Virus record (IMG/VR): IMGVR_UViG_3300044981_000063
Coordinates: 1 to 55,748 of that record
Reading direction: 5' to 3' (one strand)
DNA: 55,748 bases
From: a virus
Shown: piece by piece, positions 29,203 through 38,624 of the stretch
Layout: every line of letters starts with the position of its first letter
Position numbering within the stretch: position 1 is the first letter of the stretch
Program-made: the position numbers and the translations under genes
The notes under the pieces: model-generated
Databases searched by the model: none
What the model was told of the DNA's origin: nothing
The model's input: only the letters and a program-made list of their open reading frames with translations

Positions 29203-30636
29203 TTATTGCATTCCTAACTCAATGTCAGCATATGCGCCGATCAAGACGCGCTTTACTGGATCGGAAATAACGAGCCTAAATGTCCACTGATATGCCTGTC
29301 CTAACGAAAGCCAGCGCAGACGTTTGGTAAATTCTCCAATCTTACCCATAGAACGCCAAGGCTGCAGGACCGACCAAGTTTTGCCGCCGTCCTTGGACCA
29401 TTGTAGCATGGCCTGCGGAGTTGATCCCTGGCCTGATGCTGTTCCTACACCGGTCTCCATGTCGATTTCGAGCCGGGGAATGAAAATTCGGCGCCTGTCC
29501 TGGGCTAATGTGGAGGAGCAAACCAGCATCTGCATGGTGTTTCCATCCTCCGTGTAATTATTCCAGTCCAGAATAAAAATTTTTCCTGTCAGAAAATCTC
29601 CAACCAGGATGCGCGTATAAATCTGGATGGCGCAGTTCCCGCGCCAACGCATCAAATCTGCATTAAACGAATCTCGGGAATATCTCTCATGCCAAAACTG
29701 TGTCGAAATATCATAGACCCAAGAATGCGGGACGGACGGGAATGTCACATGGATCATTTTATGGCCTTCCAATGTATAGGTCATGCAGACCGCATCGGAA
29801 ACGCCGCCATAAGTGGCAAAGGCGTGCTCCACCCCATGCTGAGACACCCTAACCGGAACATTGCCTTGGAGGCGGTAAAAGACCAGATCCTGGCCGAGGA
29901 AAAAAAGCGCCTCGTCTTGGGCGATCACAGTAAGAGGTGAAACACAGCCCTTCTCGATCACGCCGCCAGCATAACGTTGGAATGGAAATGAAGGAGTTCC
30001 AGCGTCGTACCACATCTCGATATGATTCTGGCAGAACAGGAACAGAAGCTGGAGATTCTGAGCAACTGCCACGAGGAATCCTGGCTGCGCTTCTGCGGTC
30101 GCAAAATCAAGACCGGAATAGGTCATCCCGTCATATAGCGCGGACAGAAAGAATTCGTTGGTCCCAACGCGATCAAAAACGAAATATCCATCAAAAAATA
30201 TGACGGTGTTGGCAGGATAGAAATTTAGATTGAATATTTGCTGAAAGCGAAGATCAGGAAAGATATTTGTCCGATTTGGATTGTAGTCCCAGCCTCCAAA
30301 GCCATTGACGATCACAAGCTCAATGCCGTTATCGGCCATTGAGACATTCCCGGTCCCGGTGATGCCAGAACCAATAAATGTCGCAACTCCGGTAAAATCA
30401 AAACTATAAAGACTGGTGCCAATTACGGCAAAGAGAACGCCGTTGAAGTTCCAAAACCCGCGGACATCGACATCCGAAACCTGCGACCATGTGGTTAGTC
30501 CCGGTGCGCCGAATACCGGAACTTGGCTCTTGGCTCCCTCCGGTTGTTTTTCTAGGAAGGCGTTGGACACCTGTTGGGCCGAGAGCGGGATTGATCTGCT
30601 CGTATATGATTGCGTAGCAAATAATATTTGCGGCAT
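29203..30636 (-). CDS. Tail hub protein, P22 gp10-like (packaged-DNA stabilisation)
   Basis: A 477-residue protein. The N-terminal SRSIPLSAQQVSNAFLEKQP and KSQVPVFGAPGL, the repeated beta-blades (DVRGFWNFNGVLFAVIG, and VISDAVCMTYTLEGHK-type segments) and the C-terminal RLRWLSLGQAYQWTFRL match the beta-propeller of P22 gp10-like proteins. They sit below the gp4 ring, close the tail and hold in the packaged DNA. The neighbouring gp4-like gene at 30640 supports this. The gene is of normal length. Confidence 0.75.
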   Translation of the reverse strand: MPQILFATQSYTSRSIPLSAQQVSNAFLEKQPEGAKSQVPVFGAPGLTTWSQVSDVDVRGFWNFNGVLFAVIGTSLYSFDFTGVATFIGSGITGTGNVSMADNGIELVIVNGFGGWDYNPNRTNIFPDLRFQQIFNLNFYPANTVIFFDGYFVFDRVGTNEFFLSALYDGMTYSGLDFATAEAQPGFLVAVAQNLQLLFLFCQNHIEMWYDAGTPSFPFQRYAGGVIEKGCVSPLTVIAQDEALFFLGQDLVFYRLQGNVPVRVSQHGVEHAFATYGGVSDAVCMTYTLEGHKMIHVTFPSVPHSWVYDISTQFWHERYSRDSFNADLMRWRGNCAIQIYTRILVGDFLTGKIFILDWNNYTEDGNTMQMLVCSSTLAQDRRRIFIPRLEIDMETGVGTASGQGSTPQAMLQWSKDGGKTWSVLQPWRSMGKIGEFTKRLRWLSLGQAYQWTFRLVISDPVKRVLIGAYADIELGMQ

Positions 30637-30639
30637 CGG

Positions 30640-31644
30640 CTACCTCGTTTGCGACGAGGCGCGGCCAAAGTAAACTGAGCCTTTTTCACGATCCCAGCCT
30701 TCGATCAATTCCTTTTTCTCCATCGCCATGATTTTAATGCGATCCCAGCGTTCTGCCGGAATGGAATATCCCGGTCCAAGCTCTTTGGCGAGATTCCAGA
30801 TAATGGCGTTCTGCCATTCCTGCGGAAAATCTCCAGTATTGGCCTGTGTCACCCAATCTTGGATAGGACGATAGGCGGTGAAGCGCAGGGCATATGTTGC
30901 GTTGACCGGCACATTCCAAACCCACATCTCACCCTGGTCGCGTGCAGGATTATAGAAAACCTGATTGACCAGACCGGGGGTATTTGGACTAGGCAGGTTC
31001 ATGAAATCCTGCCGGGATGACATGGGGCCTATCGGGGTGACGATGCCGCCCCAATCAGGTGCCGCTACGGTCCCGGCCACCAGATTAGGCGCATATTGAA
31101 GCCTGCGGGCCTGGGGAACGTCCAGGGGCCTAATCAGGGCAGCGGAAGCCGGATAGGTGATCACAGATGCCTGGGCATTGGCTGGGCCCGCAAGGGGCGC
31201 TGCGGGGGTCACATTGCCTCCTGAGGGAGGGGTGCTCACCGTCGTCCATTGCATATTTCCGGCCGCCAGCAGGATACCGAGGTTGTCGCCACTATTTATC
31301 CCCGTTGTGACGCCAAGATTTAGAATGCTCGCGCCCGCGTTATAGGAAACCTGAAGCTGGGAATAGACCCATGAATTGGCGTCGCAGGCCTGATCAGTTG
31401 TCGTGCCACCTAGCAAATAGCGCCGTTGGTATTGCTGGAGGAATAGAACGGCCTCTTGCTCCGTCCAGATATGAATGCCGGTCGCTTCCCACTCCTTGGT
31501 CATGGAATTTAGGGTGGAAAGGCCATCGGCATATTGACCTTGCGTTGGCGTTTCATCCTCGTTGATCACGGCCATCTTACGAAAGGCCTGCGTGATGATC
31601 TGCACCGTGTTTTGGTTCCATGCCGTGATCCCTGAGGCAGTCAT
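30640..31644 (-). CDS. Head-to-tail adaptor, P22 gp4-like
   Basis: A 334-residue protein. TQAFRKMAVINEDETPTQGQ and the LSTLNSMTKEWEATGIHIWT helix at the N-terminus, plus AYRPIQDWVTQANTGDFPQEW and LAKELGPGYSIPAERW at the C-terminus, follow the alpha-helical core of P22 gp4. A beta-rich insertion (about residues 95-230) makes it twice the length of gp4. It binds the portal ring and extends the DNA channel; some gp4 proteins have muramidase activity, which is not shown here. Confidence 0.7.
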   Translation of the reverse strand: MTASGITAWNQNTVQIITQAFRKMAVINEDETPTQGQYADGLSTLNSMTKEWEATGIHIWTEQEAVLFLQQYQRRYLLGGTTTDQACDANSWVYSQLQVSYNAGASILNLGVTTGINSGDNLGILLAAGNMQWTTVSTPPSGGNVTPAAPLAGPANAQASVITYPASAALIRPLDVPQARRLQYAPNLVAGTVAAPDWGGIVTPIGPMSSRQDFMNLPSPNTPGLVNQVFYNPARDQGEMWVWNVPVNATYALRFTAYRPIQDWVTQANTGDFPQEWQNAIIWNLAKELGPGYSIPAERWDRIKIMAMEKKELIEGWDREKGSVYFGRASSQTR

Positions 31645-31940
31645 GCCACCACCTCAAGATACTCGCGGGCGATGTGCTCAATGTTCTTGCTTGGCCACAT
31701 GACCTTGACGCGATGCTGGCGCTGCTCGAAACCGATGACCTCGCCGACGATATCTTTATCTCTTGCCCGGCCGCCAGCCTTGGATTGGGAAAGCTTCTTA
31801 TGAGCAGCGGCGTTTAGGACCACTTTCGTACCGTCTAGGAGTGCCACAGCAGGATTTCGTAAGGCAGCATTCTGTGCCTTTAGCGCAGCCACTTCGGCTA
31901 GTATTTCCTCCATCGTCTTCGGTTCTTGTGTCTCGCTCAT
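31641..31940 (-). CDS. Coiled-coil hypothetical protein
   Basis: A 99-residue protein: helical N-terminus (TMEEILAEVAALKAQNAALR) and a basic beta-rich C-terminal part (GEVIGFEQRQHRVKVMW) that resembles an SH3/KOW-like barrel. It overlaps both neighbours (ATGA). Probably an assembly factor or minor tail-joining protein; not recognised. Confidence 0.55.
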   Translation of the reverse strand: MSETQEPKTMEEILAEVAALKAQNAALRNPAVALLDGTKVVLNAAAHKKLSQSKAGGRARDKDIVGEVIGFEQRQHRVKVMWPSKNIEHIAREYLEVVA

Positions 31941-32398
31941 GGCCCCACAGATCCGTAATTCACCACATCGTTACCAGATTGCGCCGTATAAGGCATTGGG
32001 GCGGCAATAGTAATTCCAAGCGTAGTTGAAGGGCCGACCTGTGCAGTATTAAACATCACCCCATTGTCAAGCATGATCCCGACGGCATTGCCGGCCGTAA
32101 ATGTATTGACGGCATTCAGGGGAATGAAAGTGGCCCCGATAGCAACATTAGCCGAGATTTGTGCGTAAACGGGGCCATAGAATCCCGGGGGAGGGCTGGG
32201 ACGGGGATTTGGAACGGTTTGTATGTCAGGTACCCCGCGAACGAAATCCTGTGGCTGGCGCTCTTCCCAGAGGTCTTTACCTACGATCAACCCGTTCCAT
32301 TCTTGCTGAGTATCATCAGCCCGTCGCACGAAGCCAGACCGGTCATCGGCCCTGAAAAACGATCCTGGGCGGTATTGAATTCCTCTTTGCCGTCCCAT
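31937..32398 (-). CDS. Structural protein of the head-tail junction
   Basis: A 153-residue protein. I chose the ATG at 32398, preceded by AAGGAATTC. N-terminal SGFVRRADDTQQEWNGLIV and ERQPQDFVRGVPDIQTVPNP resemble phage proteins encoded between portal-side and tail genes. The C-terminal half is a beta-sheet-rich domain. It is likely a minor virion protein. Confidence 0.6.
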   Translation of the reverse strand: MGRQRGIQYRPGSFFRADDRSGFVRRADDTQQEWNGLIVGKDLWEERQPQDFVRGVPDIQTVPNPRPSPPPGFYGPVYAQISANVAIGATFIPLNAVNTFTAGNAVGIMLDNGVMFNTAQVGPSTTLGITIAAPMPYTAQSGNDVVNYGSVGP

Positions 32399-32461
32399 AG
32401 TGGAATTCCTTGTCAATCACTTTTGGACAATAGCATCATCTTCGTCGCCGTTAGGCTGATT

Positions 32462-34369
32462 TTAACTACCGCTTGAAGTTTGCGGCACGATAATTGCCAG
32501 CCGTGCCTTCGTCGCCGCGAGGTTTGTCTCCGCAGATGCAATATCTGACTTAGCTATAGTGAGAGTCGTAGCGGCCGCAGCGGCAGCCAAATTTATCTCA
32601 GCTGCTGCTAGATTCGCCTGCGCCTCTCCCACGAGGAATAATATCTCAGCAATAGGCAGAGTCGAAGTAACGGGCACCGGAGCGGGCGTAGGTGCAGGGC
32701 TTGGCGCAGGGATAGGCGTGGGTGCTGGCGCAGGTGCTGGTGTTGGATTCGGCAGAGTGACGACGCCCTGAGGAGCCACATTGATCGAAACTCGATCCTG
32801 CATGAAATTCTGCTTCAGGATCATCGCGTGGTTGAGCGCATAATCGGCTTCGATGGTCGGCCACGCGCTGAGAATATCCAAGCCCGGCAGTTTCATGCGG
32901 GCAAGCCGGACGGCCAAAGCGAGCGCAGCGTGGGTGTCCAGCAACGAATAGCGGTCCCAATTGATGAACTGGCCACCGCCTGTCGGGTCTTTGACCAGCG
33001 CCGCGACCTGGGCCTGTGTGAGGTTGTTGGAGCCGCCTGCCGTTGCATTCACTGCTGCGACAAGGTTCGTCCATGCAGCCCCCCAGGTCAAGAAATCCAT
33101 CGGCTTCATTGTCGCCAGGACGGCAGTATCCAGGAACGAGTTGGCGAAAGCCGGAGAGACTACGAGATAATACGCCGTCGGCATGGCGACGGGCCAGCCG
33201 GCTTTCCCGTTGACGCGTGGTTGTAGATTACGGGTGATCGTCCAGAGGTAAAACACCTGCCATTCCGGAAAATGCTCCGCGATGAAGGCCAGCGTGATGT
33301 TCATGTAGTCCTGCTCGAAGAATGGGACTTTCGCCACCATCGGGAAGCACCCGAACGTGTCGAACGCCGGGTTGTTCATGTAGGTCGCGGTGAAGAACGC
33401 GAGCTGGTTGTCGAGGATCGTCTTCCAATAGCTGGATGGGTGAAGCCACGCCGGGACGGAGCCGAAGTCTTTTTCGTAGAGAGCCGTCGCATAGGCGGCT
33501 TGTGCGATGTCGCGGAGAATCCAAGCCGCCGTCCGGGTCTGGCCCTGAGAGACATGATAGGTGGTTGACGAACTCCAGAAATTGTCCTGGAGCATGCACT
33601 TCGTCGTGGCGAACTGCATGATCTCCAGATAGTAAATATCATGCGTGGCCAAGAACGCCATGAATGCTGGCGACGGATTATGGCCCGCTTCCCAATTCCA
33701 GCGGCCCGATGTCGATGCACCAGCGGGAGCGTCCGGTCCGATATAATTTGCCGCCCCTTGGGCCGGCCCGTAGTCCTGAATCTGTGGGTGTTTGATGAAA
33801 TCGAATGGTTGTCCCGTCGCCGGATCGATGCACCAGATCGGCGCTGACTGGAACCCCTCCACTGTGTTCATCATCGGGACGGGATCGCCGGTCAGCATGT
33901 AATTGGCGTCCCACTCGGGAACGAATCCGATATCGTTGCGCTCTCCAGTGGTGCCCATGTTCTGGGTGATGCCGTCTGCGGAGCCTGGAACTGGGACGGG
34001 AGCGGTTGGGGGTGACGCCTGCGCTATGTTCGGGATCACGCCATATGGCAGCGTGTCGTTCGCCGCGAGTATCTGCGCCGGGGTGAACTTGATCGAAGCC
34101 GGTGTCTGGCGATAGGTCACGCGCCCACGCCATTGAAGCTGCGGAACGGCTAGGGTCTTGACCAGCGTGGTGCCGCTATAGAAATCAATCGTGAAGGCAC
34201 CAAGATCGAATGCGGGCAGAGGCGCAGCGGGCCATTGCTCTACGCCAAGTTGGAGCGCGGCATAGTTCGGACGAAAGAACGCCTGAAGTCCGGGTAGTAT
34301 GGGGCCATTAGGGACATTGGGAAACGCATAATCCTTGCCGTTGATGTGGGCGACGAGATTGTCGATCAT
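32462..34369 (-). CDS. Large virion protein with helical domain and Pro-rich linker
   Basis: A 635-residue protein. After a beta N-terminus (about 1-110), a helical domain (about 235-500) contains RTAAWILRDIAQAAYATALYE, HFPEWQVFYLWTITRNL and a YLEIMQF/HALA pattern that recalls the alpha/alpha-toroid of glycan-active enzymes. A 26-residue Pro/Ala/Thr linker (about 542-567) follows, and a final 68 residues of Ala-rich coiled coil. The enzymatic idea is inference; no catalytic residues are identified. No signal peptide, unlike the four genes that precede it in the transcript. Confidence 0.5.
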   Translation of the reverse strand: MIDNLVAHINGKDYAFPNVPNGPILPGLQAFFRPNYAALQLGVEQWPAAPLPAFDLGAFTIDFYSGTTLVKTLAVPQLQWRGRVTYRQTPASIKFTPAQILAANDTLPYGVIPNIAQASPPTAPVPVPGSADGITQNMGTTGERNDIGFVPEWDANYMLTGDPVPMMNTVEGFQSAPIWCIDPATGQPFDFIKHPQIQDYGPAQGAANYIGPDAPAGASTSGRWNWEAGHNPSPAFMAFLATHDIYYLEIMQFATTKCMLQDNFWSSSTTYHVSQGQTRTAAWILRDIAQAAYATALYEKDFGSVPAWLHPSSYWKTILDNQLAFFTATYMNNPAFDTFGCFPMVAKVPFFEQDYMNITLAFIAEHFPEWQVFYLWTITRNLQPRVNGKAGWPVAMPTAYYLVVSPAFANSFLDTAVLATMKPMDFLTWGAAWTNLVAAVNATAGGSNNLTQAQVAALVKDPTGGGQFINWDRYSLLDTHAALALAVRLARMKLPGLDILSAWPTIEADYALNHAMILKQNFMQDRVSINVAPQGVVTLPNPTPAPAPAPTPIPAPSPAPTPAPVPVTSTLPIAEILFLVGEAQANLAAAEINLAAAAAATTLTIAKSDIASAETNLAATKARLAIIVPQTSSGS

Positions 34370-34372
34370 GTC

Positions 34373-35677
34373 TTATTCCTCTCCGGCCCAGCGGCGCGGT
34401 ATGAAGTCTTCGTTATCGCCCAGCATAATATCCGCTGGGATCAAGGTTTCGATCAGCCTATGCCGTGCCGTGGCAGACCCGGTACCGATGTCGAACGCGC
34501 TAATCCGAATGCTTATATATGGGCGCTTGGTCGTCGTAGCCGAACTCCACGCCGCGTTTTTCCGCGTGTAATAATCGTTGCTCTGACTACCGTTGAAGGT
34601 GGTGTCCATAGCATTGGCCGCGTCAAAAACAACGTTGGTCGTTGTGATATTTCCAGCACCGGTCGCCACAAAGCCTGCACGATACGCGGTCGCTGCCGAA
34701 AAAGCCGCTGGTGCGTAGCCGAAACATTGCGCGGCTTGATTGAAGCTTCCTGCGCCGCCGCCAGTTGCGCGCGACCATAGCGGGTTTGGGGAAACTGTCC
34801 CCAAAACATTTGGCGTTGAAGCTGTGTCGGTGAGTTCGGCATTGAAGGTTGCAGTGGAACCCGCTACTGCCACACCGCCGCAAGTGGCGTCAATATACCC
34901 GCCAAAATTGAACAGAAGCCCGATACCTGTTTCATTGAACCCGCTGCTGCTGTTATAGGCGTCGGCGTTCGGGCTGTTCCAAATATCGTATGGGTAGCTG
35001 CCCATAAGCGTGGCGATTTTGCCGCTTCCTAGTGTGAAGTAAATGGAAGGCGGTGAGGTGCCGTTATTAGTCCAAGATACTCCGCTATTTGTGGACCCGT
35101 TTAATTGAAGGCCATATCCACCATCGTAAAGTTGAGTAACGCCACCAAGCCGGATATTGCCGGTGTCATAGCCGGATGTTTTCAGATGGACTACAATCGG
35201 TTGACCGTTGGTAACGGTTGGCGGTGTTGTCAAAGCCGGACTTGTCGCCATGCCGCCATTGGGGAATGCGCTGAAAGCTTCCGTTGCCGACGCACCGGCA
35301 GAAACCAACCCGCCAGGATTTACCGGTGGTCCACTCGTGCCCCAATTCTCGATACTCCAAACAACTGACCCGGTGCAGCCAGAACAAGTTTTGGATGCAG
35401 TATTTATGGTAATGGTCGAAATTGTATCGGTGCCGCCGTTTTGAAAAGTTTTATCCTGTCCATAGAGATATCCAACTATGGCGATTTCATTTGTTGCGGC
35501 GCTGAGATTTGTGCCAATGCCGCCGCTGTTCGCCCATGGCCCAGGTCCGCCACTATCCGGGATAGCAGGAAAAACAAGCCCCTGCCCCGGCACCTGCGCA
35601 ATATACGCCCGTGCGGGCAGAGTTTCAGGAAGCACGAACAGCGTAGACGCGAGAAGAATGTTTGCGATCTTCCTCAT
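34373..35677 (-). CDS. Exported beta-rich protein, signal peptide (paralogue A)
   Basis: A 434-residue protein that begins MRKIANILLASTLFVLPETL and ends its signal peptide at ARA (about residue 24). The mature part is Ser/Thr/Asn/Gly-rich, beta-rich, with a CSGCTG pair and further cysteines. It shares the LTDTASTPNVLG and NGG-W pattern with the next gene, so the two are paralogues. No enzymatic motif. Being exported while embedded in the virion operon is unusual: fibres normally lack signals. Possibly periplasmic or outer-membrane adhesin-like. Confidence 0.6.
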   Translation of the reverse strand: MRKIANILLASTLFVLPETLPARAYIAQVPGQGLVFPAIPDSGGPGPWANSGGIGTNLSAATNEIAIVGYLYGQDKTFQNGGTDTISTITINTASKTCSGCTGSVVWSIENWGTSGPPVNPGGLVSAGASATEAFSAFPNGGMATSPALTTPPTVTNGQPIVVHLKTSGYDTGNIRLGGVTQLYDGGYGLQLNGSTNSGVSWTNNGTSPPSIYFTLGSGKIATLMGSYPYDIWNSPNADAYNSSSGFNETGIGLLFNFGGYIDATCGGVAVAGSTATFNAELTDTASTPNVLGTVSPNPLWSRATGGGAGSFNQAAQCFGYAPAAFSAATAYRAGFVATGAGNITTTNVVFDAANAMDTTFNGSQSNDYYTRKNAAWSSATTTKRPYISIRISAFDIGTGSATARHRLIETLIPADIMLGDNEDFIPRRWAGEE

Positions 35678-35678
35678 G

Positions 35679-36893
35679 TCACTGCCCCGTCGCGTTGTCT
35701 ATGGCGACAATGCCAACAGCCCACCACGGAATTTGTGTTTGCGTAGGGCTTCCCCAAGCGGCGCTGGTCGTGTTGCGTTGAACCATTTCGCACAGATTTC
35801 CGCACCCGAATAGAAGGTTTATCGCTCCCACGGGGATATTCAAAATCATAGTGGAAACATTGTTGGCGGTCGTAGGCGACATCGCAAAAACGTACTTCGT
35901 GTTGCGGGTTATCGTGACTCTGCTGGAACTCCCTGAGACCAGCATAGGAATGCAGGTTTTCCCTTGAGTGCCGCCATTGTGGTTAGCCTGCGTACCCAAT
36001 AAAGACGTAGACGCCAAGACATTCGGCGTTGATGCCTCATCGGTAAGTTTCCAAGTTACGTTAGCGGTTGGTAAAATACTAACGTTGGCGCAGTAGCTGA
36101 TTTCTTGATTATCGAAGGGAGTTTGAAACTCAAGACCATATTCGAGTGGCGTCGAACCGTTGTTCCAGCTTGTTTGCCCGCTCGTATAGTCAAGCGGCAT
36201 GATGCCTTCGAATGTGGCGTAAGTGCCGTCATCGGCTTCGAACATCACGTCAGGAATTTCAGTTCCGCCCGCGCTCACACTTGCAGCGGTATATGTTGAG
36301 CCGCCATTCGACGAAGATATGATTCCGGGCCCGAAAGGAGAGGGATCGGTGCCAAACGGACCATCAGTTGTCAGCGAACCGCTCGTGTATGCGGAAAAGC
36401 TGAGAACTTCTACAAACTCCTGGTAACAATTCACCACGCCAACGGCGGTAAAATTCGGCGACATGTTGAAAGAATTTGCGGTAACCGCAGAGCTTAACAT
36501 TGTCGCAAGCGCGAGGCCGCTACCAAAAGATGTTCCCGTAGGTACGCCAGGATTGCCTGAACCTGTCGAAATAGGATCGATTTCAATTTGAAGGGTCCAA
36601 GTGCCGGATTTTGTTCCGGCCAAAAATCCAGCGTTCTGAATATTTTTTGAACCGCCGTTGCGACAGGCAAGTGTCGGGCTCCAAAGCCGTCCGACAAACG
36701 CACACCTGGAAGTCGAGGTATTCATGGTGCAACTGGTATTAGCTGTACCGTCCTCCAGTGTGCCCATGTTTATAGGCCATTGCGGCCATTCAAGCGGCTG
36801 GCCACCAATCTCCTGCATCGCCGCCAGCGCCGGAGACGTGAACAGCGCGAAGGCGGCGGCCAGCGCGAGGGTGCTGAATTTACGCAGCATCAT
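35679..36893 (-). CDS. Exported beta-rich protein, signal peptide (paralogue B)
   Basis: A 404-residue protein. Signal peptide: MMLRKF, a long Ala/Leu/Phe hydrophobic core, and an ALA cleavage site at about residues 22-24. The mature protein has several paired cysteines (SCTMNTSTSRC, CGNLC) and beta-rich repeats; the LTDEASTPNVLAS motif is shared with the 34373 gene. I chose 36893 over 36902 because it overlaps the upstream stop as ATGA. Cysteine-rich exported proteins fit disulphide-stabilised surface or periplasmic roles. Function unknown. Confidence 0.6.
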   Translation of the reverse strand: MMLRKFSTLALAAAFALFTSPALAAMQEIGGQPLEWPQWPINMGTLEDGTANTSCTMNTSTSRCAFVGRLWSPTLACRNGGSKNIQNAGFLAGTKSGTWTLQIEIDPISTGSGNPGVPTGTSFGSGLALATMLSSAVTANSFNMSPNFTAVGVVNCYQEFVEVLSFSAYTSGSLTTDGPFGTDPSPFGPGIISSSNGGSTYTAASVSAGGTEIPDVMFEADDGTYATFEGIMPLDYTSGQTSWNNGSTPLEYGLEFQTPFDNQEISYCANVSILPTANVTWKLTDEASTPNVLASTSLLGTQANHNGGTQGKTCIPMLVSGSSSRVTITRNTKYVFAMSPTTANNVSTMILNIPVGAINLLFGCGNLCEMVQRNTTSAAWGSPTQTQIPWWAVGIVAIDNATGQ

Positions 36894-38092
36894 TGGTCGC
36901 ATTCCATATCAATTTGGGCATATTTTGCGGTAGCGACCGTCTTCAACTGAATGCCAAAAATATCGTTCGCGGTCACGGTGGTTGTCCATCCGGTCAAGGT
37001 GGTAGAGTGAAGCGCGGTACCAGTGGAAAGCGCCGGGAGTGCCGATGCGGTGATCGTATTGGTAACGGTAGGAATTGAGGTGCCGGTAGCTATCTTCCAC
37101 ACGTCGAAGGTAACCGTGCCAGCGTCAACGGTGATGTTGTACGCCGATATGGTGCAGGCATACGGCACGGTGAAATAGACGATTGGACCTGAGGTTAACG
37201 CAGATCCAGTCGTGTCTCCGAAGGTAGTGCCGAAGTCACGGATGCGGGTAATAGCCGGGTTACTTGAGAACTTGGTGAAGGTCGCCGGATCAGTGCCAAT
37301 CGTGTTTACGGTCGAAGTGATGATCCATTGGGTCGTTCCATTCACCGTTCCATTGATAACTGGGATAGCCCCCGTGTTGTTAATGTCGCTGGGCTGGTCG
37401 TAATCGAGCGCACGGGTCAAGATCAGTGGCAGCGCAAGCGCCTGGACCTGGGTGACGTAGTAAATCCCGTTGAATGCTCCACTTGGGCTTTGCGTGTCGT
37501 TCTTGACTAGGAGGCGTTGGCCTAGAGCGGTGAAAGTAAATCCATCCACGGTGAGTGCCGTATTATTCGCTCCCGTGAGAGTCGCCCCAATGCCAGAAAC
37601 GCCATTGTTGTAGGTGTAGGCCGATGTATCGCTCGCCTGTGTCGTAGCGGCTTGGACGGCCACCGCAGGATTTACACCCGCCACGGCATTCGCGATCCCG
37701 GTCGTGACATAGGCGGTGGAGGCGGCCTTGGTGCTGTTGTCGGACGCGGCCTGAGTGGGAACAATCGGGCTTCCGGTAAAGGTCGGGCTCACTGTTCCGG
37801 CAGGGCCGCCTGTACCAGAAGAGGCACCCCCTAAAAGTGTACCTACCCCAGTCCCGAGACCGGAAACTCCGGTGCTAATCGGCACGCCAGTAATATTGGC
37901 GCCATTTCCACTAGACGGCGTTCCAAGGGCGCCAGCGCCCTGTAGGCACGTTCCTGTGGTTGTACCGAATGAAGAACATGGGCCAGATGATCCGCTGCCA
38001 CCGCCGCCCGGAATGGTCTGCGCATATGAATTAGATACACAGACACCAAGACCAACAACTAGCGCGAGAAGAAGACGATAGACCTTTTGCAT
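36890..38092 (-). CDS. Exported tail-fibre-like protein, signal peptide
   Basis: A 400-residue protein starting MQKVYRLLLALVVGLGVC, with a YA cleavage site at about residue 24. After the signal comes typical tail-fibre sequence: GTPSSGNGANITGVPISTGV, GGASSGTGGPAG, then SDNSTKAASTAYV, which normally begins fibre repeat regions. The C-terminal 150 residues are beta-rich. A phage fibre with a secretion signal would reach the periplasm rather than the assembling virion in the cytoplasm. It could be a receptor decoy or surface-altering protein; that is inference. Confidence 0.6.
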   Translation of the reverse strand: MQKVYRLLLALVVGLGVCVSNSYAQTIPGGGGSGSSGPCSSFGTTTGTCLQGAGALGTPSSGNGANITGVPISTGVSGLGTGVGTLLGGASSGTGGPAGTVSPTFTGSPIVPTQAASDNSTKAASTAYVTTGIANAVAGVNPAVAVQAATTQASDTSAYTYNNGVSGIGATLTGANNTALTVDGFTFTALGQRLLVKNDTQSPSGAFNGIYYVTQVQALALPLILTRALDYDQPSDINNTGAIPVINGTVNGTTQWIITSTVNTIGTDPATFTKFSSNPAITRIRDFGTTFGDTTGSALTSGPIVYFTVPYACTISAYNITVDAGTVTFDVWKIATGTSIPTVTNTITASALPALSTGTALHSTTLTGWTTTVTANDIFGIQLKTVATAKYAQIDMECDQ

Positions 38093-38102
38093 ACCATCCT
38101 GC

Positions 38103-38624
38103 TTATTGGAAATTCGCGGTGAATGTGTCTGTTGCCGTCCCTGTGATGCTCACTTGATCCGTCAAGACACCAAGGCCGCCAACCGCGCACGCTATTGACC
38201 CTCCTGGAGTTGTCGCCGTTCCGGGGGGTAATCCGAAGGCCGTGGCTTTTGTTGCGCTGCCGATCGGCCCGAAAAAAACCCACATCTCGTTAGCTTGGGA
38301 ATTGTTCTGGATCAGGCAACCATTGCGCCCTGCCGTGGAAGCTTGAATGGATTGAAAAGTATTGGTCACCGAAATTGTGCTGGATAGATTTGTCGATGTG
38401 AGGGCGGCAACCGTCACAGTGGCGGAGACGGTCGCGTTGACGCAGGATTTTCCGTTGACATCCTGCGTGATGGCGCGGTTTGTCCCGGCGACATAAGTAG
38501 CCGGAGGTGTGCCGCAGACCGCTACGACTATAGCAGATGAGCTTTGAGCTTCTGCTGGCATATTGCAGGCCGCCAAGACAAAGATGCCCATCACCCACGG
38601 GAGCATGAACAAAAACTTTCTCAT
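38103..38624 (-). CDS. Exported/lipoprotein-type protein with phage decoration-like repeat
   Basis: A 173-residue protein. The N-terminus MRKFLFMLPWVMGIFVLAAC has a lipobox (LAAC) at residues 17-20, so it may be lipid-anchored; an AEA site just after it is an alternative signal-peptidase I site. The mature part VVAVCGTPPATYVAGTN and RAITQDVNGKSC is a motif set seen in small phage virion proteins encoded near capsid and fibre genes. Its start overlaps the 38621 gene stop (ATGA). It may be an envelope-anchored form of such a protein. Confidence 0.6.
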   Translation of the reverse strand: MRKFLFMLPWVMGIFVLAACNMPAEAQSSSAIVVAVCGTPPATYVAGTNRAITQDVNGKSCVNATVSATVTVAALTSTNLSSTISVTNTFQSIQASTAGRNGCLIQNNSQANEMWVFFGPIGSATKATAFGLPPGTATTPGGSIACAVGGLGVLTDQVSITGTATDTFTANFQ

